Assembly (NCBI GenBank): GCA_964444095.1
Contig: CAYUEW010000017.1
Location: 1-7,849 of the forward strand
Length of the DNA: 7,849 bases
Source of the DNA: JAGLWP01 sp964444095
GTDB lineage: Archaea > Nanobdellota > Nanobdellia > Pacearchaeales > GW2011-AR1
Direction: 5' to 3'
Part shown: piece by piece, positions 1-6,242 of the stretch
Layout of the letters: each line of letters starts with the position of its first letter
Position numbering within the stretch: the first letter of the stretch is position 1
The notes under the pieces: model-generated
Told to the model about the DNA's origin: nothing
Databases searched by the model: none
The model's input: the letters and a program-made list of their open reading frames with translations, nothing else
Position numbers and translations under genes: made by a program

Positions 1-2800
1 AAATATGCCTATTCAAGTTGCAGGAGATGCTTCTGAAAAAATAGAAGTCCCTAATTATAAGAATTTGGATAGAGTTGATACTAATTTTTTAAGAAGTGGT
101 TTTTGTTTAATTATGGCAGAAGGTTTGGCACAAAAAGCTGCGAAAGGGTTACGATTACTGAAAAAATCTCAGGGAGATGGCATCCAATCAACTGGATTTA
201 ATTTTTTAGAAGATTATATAAAATTGCACGAAAAAAGAGAAAAAGGAAAAACAGATGCGTCTCCTACTTACATTAAAGATTTAGTGGCTGGGAGACCTGT
301 TTTTGGGCACCCCTCTAGGTCTGGAGCATTTAGATTCAGATATGGGCGAGGAAGGGTTTCCGGCTTTAGTGCTGTTTCTTTACATCCTGCAACAATGGCC
401 ATCACAGATGGATTTATTGCTACAGGAACTCAACTTAAGATAGAAAAACCCACAAAAGGTTGTGTTGCAACTGTGTGCGACCAAATTGATGGGCCCATAG
501 TAAAATTATTTAATGGAAGTGTAAAACAAGTGCGAACAAAAGAAGAAGCAACAAAACTTTATCCAGACGTCGAAGAGATAATTTATTTGGGAGATATTTT
601 GTTTCCGTTTAGTGATGTGATTAATCGTAATGCAAAACTTGTGAAACCCGGCTATGTTGAAGAATGGTGGGCACTTGAACTCAAAGAAAAAGGAGGCGTA
701 GCGAATTCAGAGGAGATTTCATTAGAAGAAGCAAAAGAGATAAGCAAGAAGCATGGTATTCCATTACATCCAAAATTTATTTTTTATTGGACACAAATTT
801 CGAAAGAGGAATTTTTAAATTTAATAAAATGGTTGGGAGAATCTGTTGTAACCGATGGAAAGATTGTTTGTCCATATCATAAAGAGGCTCAAGAAACTTT
901 TATGCAGGGAAAAAGAGCATTAGAATTGTTGGGAGTTGAGCATATTGTAACAATAGAAAATGTTGTAATTAAAAAAGAAGAGAGCAGTGCCCTTATTCTT
1001 AATTTGGGTTTGAAAAATATTGAAGAGGGAAAAACTCTTAAGAAAAGTTTAGAAGAAAAAAATTATTCTTTGGACGAAGACATTTTAAAAATAATAAATG
1101 CTGTTGCGGATTTTGAAATTAAAGATAAGGCAGGAGAATTTATTGGAGCTAGAATGGGGAGACCAGAAAAAGCTAAACTGAGAAAATTAACTGGAAGCCC
1201 GAATATTTTATTTCCTATTGGAAAAGAAGGTGGGCGATTAAGAAGTGTTCAAGCAGCATGTGGTGTTGGGACTGTTAGAAACGCGTTTCCTGTTTATTAT
1301 TGTGAGAAATGTCAGAAAGAAACAATTTACCCTAGTTGTGAAGATTGTGGGGGGGTTTGTAAAAAAATGTATCATTGCTCAGAGTGTAATAAAAATTATA
1401 CTAAGCTTTGTGAAGAACATAATCTTGGCGTTCCTTTTTATACTCGGGAGATTGATATGAAACATTATTTTGAAAAAGCCGCGGAAAAACTAGGATTGCA
1501 AAGGAGTGAAATTCCTGCGTTAATTAAAGGAATAAGGGGAACCTCCTCAGAGAATCACCAAATGGAAAATCTTGCAAAAGGATTTTTGAGAGCGATGTAT
1601 GATTTGCAAGTAAACAAAGATGGGACAATTCGTTTTGATGCGACAGAATTGCCTTTGATTTCCTTCAAGCCCAAAGAAATTTCTGTGAGTATAGAAAAAT
1701 TAAAGGGGTTGGGTTATGATAAAGATATTTACGGAAAAGAATTGGTAGAAGAAAATCAAATTTTAGAATTAATGCCTCACGATGTTCTTTTGCCAAGTTC
1801 ACCAGAGTCTTTGGATGAAAGGGGAGATGATGTTTTTGTAAAGATTTGTAATTTTATAGATGACCTTTTGGTTAGATTTTATGGAGCAAAGCCGTTTTAT
1901 AATGTTAAAACAAGAGAAGATTTGGTGGGGCAATTGGGAGTGTGTATGGCTCCGCATAATTGTGCAGGAGTGATTTGTAGGTTTATTGGTTTTTCAAATA
2001 CTCTTGGTTTGTTGGCTTCTCCTTATATGCATGCAGCGATTAGAAGAGATTGTGATGGAGATGAAGCTGCACTTATGTTGTTAGGAGATGTGTTGATTAA
2101 TTTTTCAAGGGAATTTTTACCAGGACATCGGGGCGGGACACAAGATGCCCCTTTAGTTTTAAATGGAAGAATTGATGCTGGAGAAGTTGATGACCAGATT
2201 TTAGATTTGGAATTGGGTTATGAATACCCTTTAGAACTTTATCGTGCGGCTGAACAAGGGAAACATTCTTCAGAGGTGAAAATTTATGATGTGAAATCTG
2301 CATTAAGGGAGGGCAAGGACCCTTTTTTGGGAATTGGATTTACCCACGATACCTCTAATTTTAATGAGGGTATTGTTTGTTCTGCATATAAGATTTTACC
2401 AACTATGCACGATAAAGTAAAACATCAAATGGAACTTGTTGAAAAAATAAGGGCAGCAGATACAAAAGATACAGCTAGGTTGATTATTGACAGGCATTTT
2501 ATTAGAGATTTAAAAGGTAACTTGAGGAAATTCTCTATGCAAGGGTTTCGGTGTGTTGCTTGTAATAATATTGTGAGGAGACCACCCTTGAAAGGAATTT
2601 GCCCAAAATGTGGGGGGAAATTAATTTTTACAATTAATGAAGGGGGAATTAAAAAATATTTAGAACCCGCTTTGGATTTGGTTACTAAATATGGGCTTTC
2701 GACATATATGCAACAAGACCTCCAATTAGTCAAAGAAAATATTGATAGTATTTTTGGAAAAGAATTAGAAAAACAGGGAAAATTAGGAGAATGGATTTAA
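1..2800 (+). CDS. polC: DNA polymerase D (archaeal Pol II) large subunit DP2, 5'-truncated by window edge
   Basis: This is the catalytic large subunit of the archaeal replicative polymerase PolD, which works with the small subunit DP1 (not in the window). The visible 931 residues, counted from the ATG at base 5, match the family along their length. The reading frame is already open at the left edge, and family members have roughly 200-270 more residues upstream, so that ATG is internal. Visible landmarks are the GRPVFGHPSR and GFSAVSLHPATM region (about 95-130), two cysteine clusters (C433/C436/C445/C448 and C458/C461/C469/H472), and the catalytic motif DCDGDE at 682-687, whose D684 and D686 match the two active-site aspartates. 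The C-terminal zinc module is C850/C853/C866/C869. The protein ends QGKLGEWI, which fits a PCNA-interacting (PIP) box. There is no intein at the CDGDE site, where many archaeal relatives carry one. The stop codon shares TTAA with the convergent permease gene. Identification is very secure. Confidence 0.97.
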   Translation, partial: NMPIQVAGDASEKIEVPNYKNLDRVDTNFLRSGFCLIMAEGLAQKAAKGLRLLKKSQGDGIQSTGFNFLEDYIKLHEKREKGKTDASPTYIKDLVAGRPVFGHPSRSGAFRFRYGRGRVSGFSAVSLHPATMAITDGFIATGTQLKIEKPTKGCVATVCDQIDGPIVKLFNGSVKQVRTKEEATKLYPDVEEIIYLGDILFPFSDVINRNAKLVKPGYVEEWWALELKEKGGVANSEEISLEEAKEISKKHGIPLHPKFIFYWTQISKEEFLNLIKWLGESVVTDGKIVCPYHKEAQETFMQGKRALELLGVEHIVTIENVVIKKEESSALILNLGLKNIEEGKTLKKSLEEKNYSLDEDILKIINAVADFEIKDKAGEFIGARMGRPEKAKLRKLTGSPNILFPIGKEGGRLRSVQAACGVGTVRNAFPVYYCEKCQKETIYPSCEDCGGVCKKMYHCSECNKNYTKLCEEHNLGVPFYTREIDMKHYFEKAAEKLGLQRSEIPALIKGIRGTSSENHQMENLAKGFLRAMYDLQVNKDGTIRFDATELPLISFKPKEISVSIEKLKGLGYDKDIYGKELVEENQILELMPHDVLLPSSPESLDERGDDVFVKICNFIDDLLVRFYGAKPFYNVKTREDLVGQLGVCMAPHNCAGVICRFIGFSNTLGLLASPYMHAAIRRDCDGDEAALMLLGDVLINFSREFLPGHRGGTQDAPLVLNGRIDAGEVDDQILDLELGYEYPLELYRAAEQGKHSSEVKIYDVKSALREGKDPFLGIGFTHDTSNFNEGIVCSAYKILPTMHDKVKHQMELVEKIRAADTKDTARLIIDRHFIRDLKGNLRKFSMQGFRCVACNNIVRRPPLKGICPKCGGKLIFTINEGGIKKYLEPALDLVTKYGLSTYMQQDLQLVKENIDSIFGKELEKQGKLGEWI
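2774..2797 (+). other. Candidate PIP box (PCNA-binding motif) at the DP2 C-terminus
   Basis: The last eight codons of polC encode QGKLGEWI. This fits the PIP pattern Q-x-x-(L/I/M)-x-x-(aromatic)-(aromatic or hydrophobic) and resembles the QSTLESWF-type motif at the end of archaeal FEN1. Pyrococcus DP2 also carries its clamp-binding motif near the C-terminus, but after a long charged tail that is absent here. The function is inferred from the pattern and the terminal position. Confidence 0.55.
2797..2800. other. Shared TTAA: overlapping convergent stop codons
   Basis: The palindrome TTAA holds the TAA stop of polC (2798-2800, plus strand) and the TAA stop of the permease gene (2799-2797, minus strand). 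No room is left for a separate terminator, so each transcript must end inside the opposing gene. Possible T-tracts are five T on the plus strand near 2852-2858 for polC, and five T on the minus strand opposite 2769-2773 for the permease gene. Confidence 0.85.
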
Positions 2801-3981
2801 AACAAATAAAGAATGATAGTGGGAATCAATAAACACCCCATCATATTTGTCCTTTTTACTCCAAGAGAAATACAGTAAATTCCTGTAAGTGTAGATACGA
2901 TAAAAACAATTAACCCGAAAAAACTAGAAAGAGAAAAAATAAGAATACACAAAAAACCTAAGATAATCGACGAGAGAATGGTGTAATTTATTTTTTCAAT
3001 TTTTTTGGAAAAGAATTTTGTTAAGGCAATTGTAATAAAAAAGGAAATGATTGAACTGATTAGGATAACTAAAAGAATTAAAACTAAAATTTTTAGAGAA
3101 ATATTTCCCATTAATTCTTGAATAACTATTGCTGCTCCTGTTCTTGCTTTTGTAATTGCATATAGCGAGATAAAAGAGAAACCCATTACAAGAGTGTTGG
3201 TTGCACCGAGTAAAACTAAGAATCCTTTTCTATCTGTTCTTGAAATGGCATTTCCAATAATTGCGGCTTGTCCACTTCCGAGTCCTGGAAGAAAACAACA
3301 TAGAGGAGAAGCAATTGTCGCTCCGAGAAGAGGTTTGAAGAGTTTTATTTTTGGTTTTTGAATTTGTTGTTTTGGAATTTGAATTTTATTTTTTATGCTT
3401 CCTATTAACATTGATGAACCGAATAAGCCAGTTAATAATGGAAGAAGTGGTTCTTTGACAGGTAAGTTTAAAACAATTAATCCTAATATTCCGGTCAATA
3501 AGAGAACAAAGAACGCTGTGGCTCTTTTCTTTTCTAAATAAATTAAAAAGCCAATTATTGCGAGAAGGAGATAAGGGAGAAAATTTAAAACAAATCCGTA
3601 AATTTTTGAAAGGAGTAAAACAGAAGGAAATGCTAAGAGGATTAGGATAATACTTGCAGCTAAACTTCCGTAGCATGTGAGAATAACTGCTTCATATCCT
3701 TGCCCTTGTTTTAATAATTCATGGCCTGGAAGAATTGAAAGTTCTGTGTCAGTATCTGGGCAACCTAAAAAGATTGAGGGAATGAAATCAACAAAAGTAT
3801 GTGTAATTGCAGCAGAAACAATAAAGACCAAAAGATAATTTGGGTTGATTGAAATGAAAAGGGAAGCAGAAAGAGAAATTAAGAAAACGCCGATTAAATT
3901 AATGTGGATTCCGGGGATTAGTCCAGTGAGTGTGCCTACGAGAATTCCAAGAAATAATGCAAGCATAATTTCTATTAACAT
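2797..3981 (-). CDS. TctA-family (DUF112) integral membrane permease, short archaeal form
   Basis: A very hydrophobic 394-residue protein with about ten predicted membrane segments and short basic loops, for example around 195-215 and 324-331. It shows the inverted-repeat signature of the TctA/DUF112 family. The first half has GLIPGIHINLIG at 20-31, then IPSIFLGCPDTDTE at 67-80 and LPGHELLKQGQG at 84-95. The second half has CFLPGLGSGQAAIIG at 229-243, then KARTGAAIVIQELMG at 278-292. TctA is the large membrane subunit of tripartite tricarboxylate transporters, but bacterial TctA is about 500 residues and works with TctB and a binding protein TctC, neither of which is seen here. This is the shorter archaeal type that occurs alone; its substrate is unknown. 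The ATG at 3981 places a TATA-like element about 26 bases upstream; Met6 is a less likely alternative start. It is convergent with polC, overlapping by 4 bases, and divergent from tyrS. Confidence 0.85.
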   Translation of the reverse strand: MLIEIMLALFLGILVGTLTGLIPGIHINLIGVFLISLSASLFISINPNYLLVFIVSAAITHTFVDFIPSIFLGCPDTDTELSILPGHELLKQGQGYEAVILTCYGSLAASIILILLAFPSVLLLSKIYGFVLNFLPYLLLAIIGFLIYLEKKRATAFFVLLLTGILGLIVLNLPVKEPLLPLLTGLFGSSMLIGSIKNKIQIPKQQIQKPKIKLFKPLLGATIASPLCCFLPGLGSGQAAIIGNAISRTDRKGFLVLLGATNTLVMGFSFISLYAITKARTGAAIVIQELMGNISLKILVLILLVILISSIISFFITIALTKFFSKKIEKINYTILSSIILGFLCILIFSLSSFFGLIVFIVSTLTGIYCISLGVKRTNMMGCLLIPTIILYLF

Positions 3982-3993
3982 TTAACAAATACT

Positions 3994-4001
3994 TTTATAA
4001 A
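3994..4001 (+). promoter_or_regulatory. TATA box of tyrS
   Basis: TTTATAAA is a good archaeal TATA box, centred 26-27 bases before the ATG at 4024. CAAATA at 3986-3991, just upstream, could be the TFB recognition element. The spacing predicts transcription starting at the ATG itself (leaderless mRNA). It also argues against the in-frame GTG at 4018, which would lie upstream of the expected transcription start. Confidence 0.6.
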
Positions 4002-4009
4002 ATATATAT
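4002..4009 (-). promoter_or_regulatory. TATA-like promoter element of the TctA-family permease
   Basis: ATATATAT lies within a continuous A/T stretch and is centred about 26 bases upstream of the permease ATG at 3981, reading on the minus strand. That spacing fits a leaderless transcript starting at or next to the ATG. The neighbouring TTTATAAA could also be bound from either side, so assigning one element to each gene is an inference. Confidence 0.5.
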
Positions 4010-4023
4010 GGATTATTGTGATA

Positions 4024-5043
4024 ATGGATGTTCAGAAGAGATTTGAATTAGTGAAGAGGAATACAGCAGAGATAGTTACTGAAGAAGAATTGAAAGATGT
4101 GTTAAAAAAGAAAAAACCCCCAGTAGCATATTTGGGAACAGCAATTACCGGTAGACCCCATATTGGATATTTTGCTTGGGTTTTGAAAATGGCAGATTTG
4201 ATGAACGCAGGATTTAAGGTAAAAATTTTGTTAGCAGATTTACATGGGGCTTTGGATAATTGTCCTTGGGATATTTTAGATAAAAGATTCAAATATTATA
4301 AGAAAATAATTCCCTTGATGTTTAAGGCATTAGATGTGGATTTATCCAAGTTAGAATTTGTGAAAGGGTCTGATTATGAATTAAGTAAAGATTATTGTTT
4401 TGATATTTTGAAAATGTCTAGTTTAGCTTCTGTACGTGATTGTAAAAAAGCCGCTTCTCAAGTTGTGAAAAATGTCGAAGGAGAAGGAGCAAAATTAAGT
4501 GGTTTGATTTATCCGATTATGCAAACTCTTGATGAAGAATATTTGGGTGTGGATATGCAAGTTGGTGCAACAGACCAAAGAAAAATTTTTATGTTTGCTC
4601 GGGAGAATCATCCTAAGATGAATCGTAAACCAAGAATTGGTTTGATGGTTCCAATGATTCCTGGGCTTGTTGGGAAGAAAATGTCTTCATCAGACGCGGG
4701 ATCTAAAATTGATTTATTAGATTCACCAGAGGTAGTCGAGAAAAAAGTAAAAAATGCTGAGTGTGTTGCTGGAAATCCAGATAATGGTTTGATGGCTTTT
4801 TTGAAATATGTTATTATGACCTTGAAGTTAGATGATAAACAGAATTTTATCATTGAAAGAGATGAAAAATATGGTGGAAATTTGGAATATAAAACTTATG
4901 GAGAAGTTGAAAAGGATTTTATTTCTAAAAAATTGCATCCCTTAGATTTGAAAAATGCTGTGGCAAAAGAGATTAATGATTTACTTAGTTTAATTCAAAA
5001 AAATAAAAAAGAATTAGAGAAGTTATCTAGAGAAGCGTATTAG
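4024..5043 (+). CDS. tyrS: Tyrosyl-tRNA synthetase, archaeal/eukaryal type
   Basis: This class I enzyme attaches tyrosine to tRNA-Tyr in the cytoplasm. The 339 residues cover the Rossmann catalytic domain and the C-terminal anticodon-binding helices. Y36 (in VAYLG) and D170 (in YPIMQTLDEEY) match the tyrosine-reading residues Tyr32 and Asp158 of the Methanocaldococcus enzyme. The HIGH signature is HIGY at 46-49, the class I loop is KMSSS at 219-223, and H305 and D308 in LHPLDLKNAV match the residues that read the anticodon. The wording is strikingly like the human cytoplasmic TyrRS core: GTAITGRPHIGYF against GTATTGKPHVAYF, SKIDLLD, and an ending LEKLSREAY against LKKLASAAY (recalled from memory). 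This suggests the haloarchaeal/opisthokont-type branch. The ATG at 4024 is preferred over the GTG at 4018 because of TATA spacing. The next gene starts one base after the stop, so the two are probably co-transcribed. Confidence 0.96.
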   Translation: MDVQKRFELVKRNTAEIVTEEELKDVLKKKKPPVAYLGTAITGRPHIGYFAWVLKMADLMNAGFKVKILLADLHGALDNCPWDILDKRFKYYKKIIPLMFKALDVDLSKLEFVKGSDYELSKDYCFDILKMSSLASVRDCKKAASQVVKNVEGEGAKLSGLIYPIMQTLDEEYLGVDMQVGATDQRKIFMFARENHPKMNRKPRIGLMVPMIPGLVGKKMSSSDAGSKIDLLDSPEVVEKKVKNAECVAGNPDNGLMAFLKYVIMTLKLDDKQNFIIERDEKYGGNLEYKTYGEVEKDFISKKLHPLDLKNAVAKEINDLLSLIQKNKKELEKLSREAY

Positions 5044-5044
5044 A

Positions 5045-5317
5045 ATGGAAAAAATAATTACACAGGAAATTACAGTAAAACGTCTGGAAAAAATTGCAGA
5101 AAATAGAGTAGAAGTTATTTTTGATACCCCTCTTGGAGAATATGCTGTAACTACTTTGCCTGCTCCTAAATGGGTTATTTATGAAGGGAAAAAATATACA
5201 GCCACCTTTGAATTAAATGAAAAAGAAAAACATTATGTTCTCAAAGAGTTTAATACTCCTGGAGTTTCTGGGCTCGTTGAGGAAAAGTTTGAAGAGAAAT
5301 ATCCTATCTTGTTTTAA
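5045..5317 (+). CDS. Small conserved-looking protein of unknown function, coupled to tyrS
   Basis: A 90-residue protein that I do not recognise. Its ATG lies one base after the tyrS stop with no obvious Shine-Dalgarno sequence, so it is very likely translated from the tyrS mRNA by re-initiation. It is rich in Lys and Glu, has no cysteines, no signal peptide and no membrane segment. The pattern of alternating hydrophobic residues suggests a small all-beta fold, with likely strands near 21-27 (RVEVIFD), 31-37, 43-47 (WVIYE), 50-58 (KYTATFELN) and 63-69 (HYVLKEF). It ends in an acidic tail and YPILF. It could be a nucleic-acid-binding or tRNA-related accessory factor, but only its position points that way. 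That it is a real gene is supported by the tight coupling, the normal start and the lack of other use for this stretch. Its 3' end overlaps the convergent GTPase-like gene by 14 bases. Confidence 0.75.
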   Translation: MEKIITQEITVKRLEKIAENRVEVIFDTPLGEYAVTTLPAPKWVIYEGKKYTATFELNEKEKHYVLKEFNTPGVSGLVEEKFEEKYPILF

Positions 5318-6209
5318 ATTCAACAATATCTAAATCTTTTACTTTGTGAGTTAATCCTACTTTTTGTCCAGGAAATTTTGAAGAAGGCCCCCAGATTTTT
5401 GTCTCCTTGAGATATTTTAAGTTTTTAATGATTTTATTTGCAACATTTTTGATTGTGCTTCCGGGGTCTAAGATAAGCGGGCGTTTTCTATCTGGTTCTT
5501 TGCTTGGTTCTTTTGTGAAAATTCTTATTTTATCAAAGCTTTCAAAAATTTTAGATTTTAATAAGTTTAAATCTTTTTTGGTTTCTAAATCAACAAGAAT
5601 AAAATTATATTTTTTAGATTGAAGTGTCGCAGATATTTTTCTCAAAAGATTTTTGGGTTTTTTAATCATAAAAATGAGTATTCTTTTTCCAGGAGCATTT
5701 TTTATTTTGTTTTCTATTTTTTTAATCTGTTCTAATCTTTCAACTAAGAGAAGAATTGTATCTGCGCTGTTTGTTAGTCCTTTGTCATATTCGGTAGAAG
5801 CGATTGCTGGATTTTCAATTAACTGTATTTTTGTGCCTAGATAATCCATAATGCCGATTACTGGTTTTTGTGTTGTGTTTTCTGCAAATTCCGAACCGAT
5901 TTTAGGATGAGCGTTTGTTAATTTTGCGAGGAGTCTGGACTTTCCGATTCCGGTTTGTCCAACGATTACTGCTTGCATATCTTCTTTTTTGATTCCGCCG
6001 CTGGTTTTACCTTTTTTCTTTTCTTTTTTTTGATTGTCTTTTAATTTTGCAAGTCTTTTTTTTAATTGAGCACGTAAGTTTTCTGCACCTTTATGCCCTG
6101 GTGCATGCGAAATCATTTTTTTTAGAGCCTCAATTTTTTGCTCGGTGGTTTCTGCATCTATGTAAACCTTTTCTGCAGCTAAAAATTCTGGATGAGCATT
6201 AATTGGCAT
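5304..6209 (-). CDS. DRG/Obg-like P-loop protein with C-terminal TGS domain and eroded GTPase motifs
   Basis: A 301-residue relative of the DRG (Rbg) branch of Obg GTPases, which bind ribosomes. Residues 1-60 form the DRG-type helical N-terminus (APGHKGAENLRAQLKKRLAK, 36-55), followed by a lysine-rich linker at 61-76. The P-loop GQTGIGKS (84-91) is intact, and NTTQKP (111-116) corresponds to switch I. The G3 motif DxPG reads ENPA (132-135). Where G4 NKxD belongs, after the strand RILIF, the sequence is MIKKPK (181-186). Residues 227-301 are a good TGS domain (KIRIFTKEP, then WGPSSKFPGQKVGL and DIVEF), probably an RNA- or ribosome-contacting module. It lacks the inserted S5D2L-like region of full-length DRG proteins, which are about 365 residues. 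The family placement is firm; whether it still binds or hydrolyses GTP is doubtful. It diverges from the methyltransferase gene across a 33-base gap. Confidence 0.85.
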   Translation of the reverse strand: MPINAHPEFLAAEKVYIDAETTEQKIEALKKMISHAPGHKGAENLRAQLKKRLAKLKDNQKKEKKKGKTSGGIKKEDMQAVIVGQTGIGKSRLLAKLTNAHPKIGSEFAENTTQKPVIGIMDYLGTKIQLIENPAIASTEYDKGLTNSADTILLLVERLEQIKKIENKIKNAPGKRILIFMIKKPKNLLRKISATLQSKKYNFILVDLETKKDLNLLKSKIFESFDKIRIFTKEPSKEPDRKRPLILDPGSTIKNVANKIIKNLKYLKETKIWGPSSKFPGQKVGLTHKVKDLDIVEFKTR

Positions 6210-6212
6210 ACA

Positions 6213-6220
6213 TATTTTAA
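6213..6220 (+). promoter_or_regulatory. TATA-like promoter element of the Arm-type methyltransferase
   Basis: TATTTTAA is centred 26-27 bases before the ATG at 6243, which predicts a leaderless transcript. It lies in the 33-base gap shared with the divergent DRG-like gene. The upstream in-frame ATG at 6192 lies inside the first codons of that divergent gene and upstream of this element, which argues against it as the start. Confidence 0.45.
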
Positions 6221-6231
6221 AGATAAAGAAC

Positions 6232-6239
6232 TTAAAAAT
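6232..6239 (-). promoter_or_regulatory. TATA-like promoter element of the DRG-like gene
   Basis: On the minus strand this reads ATTTTTAA within TAAATTTTTAAG. It is centred 26-27 bases upstream of the ATG at 6209, the same spacing as the other candidate promoters in this window. The match to a TATA box is weaker than at tyrS, and the element runs up to the methyltransferase start codon. Confidence 0.4.
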
Positions 6240-6242
6240 TTA

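Noticed and set aside
1349..1355. Run of seven G in an otherwise AT-rich gene, a possible frameshift or slippage site.
   Set aside because: The frame is correct on both sides (Cys-Gly-Gly-Val inside a zinc cluster), and no truncated alternative product makes sense.
2042..2065. Possible intein at the DP2 active-site motif CDGDE, a common insertion point in archaeal PolD.
   Set aside because: The motif runs straight through (RRDCDGDEAALML) with no splice-junction cysteine/HN block and no inserted sequence.
4018..4023. GTG at 4018 as the tyrS start, adding Met-Ile.
   Set aside because: The ATG at 4024 fits the TATA spacing and the family N-terminus (xxRFELVKRNTAEI); GTG would precede the expected transcription start.
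5573..5584. TKKD (residues 210-213 of the DRG-like protein) as a relocated G4 motif (N/TKxD).
   Set aside because: It follows the strand YNFILVDL, which corresponds to the G5 position; the G4 strand RILIF comes earlier and is followed by MIKKPK.
5407..5844. Open frames on the plus strand inside the DRG-like gene, and similar antisense frames in polC, tyrS and the permease gene.
   Set aside because: They are short, hydrophobic or low-complexity mirror images of lysine-rich coding sequence, with no family resemblance.
6192..6242. ATG at 6192 as the methyltransferase start, overlapping the divergent DRG-like gene by 18 bases.
   Set aside because: Alignment with ArmA begins at the ATG at 6243, and the candidate TATA element lies between the two ATGs.
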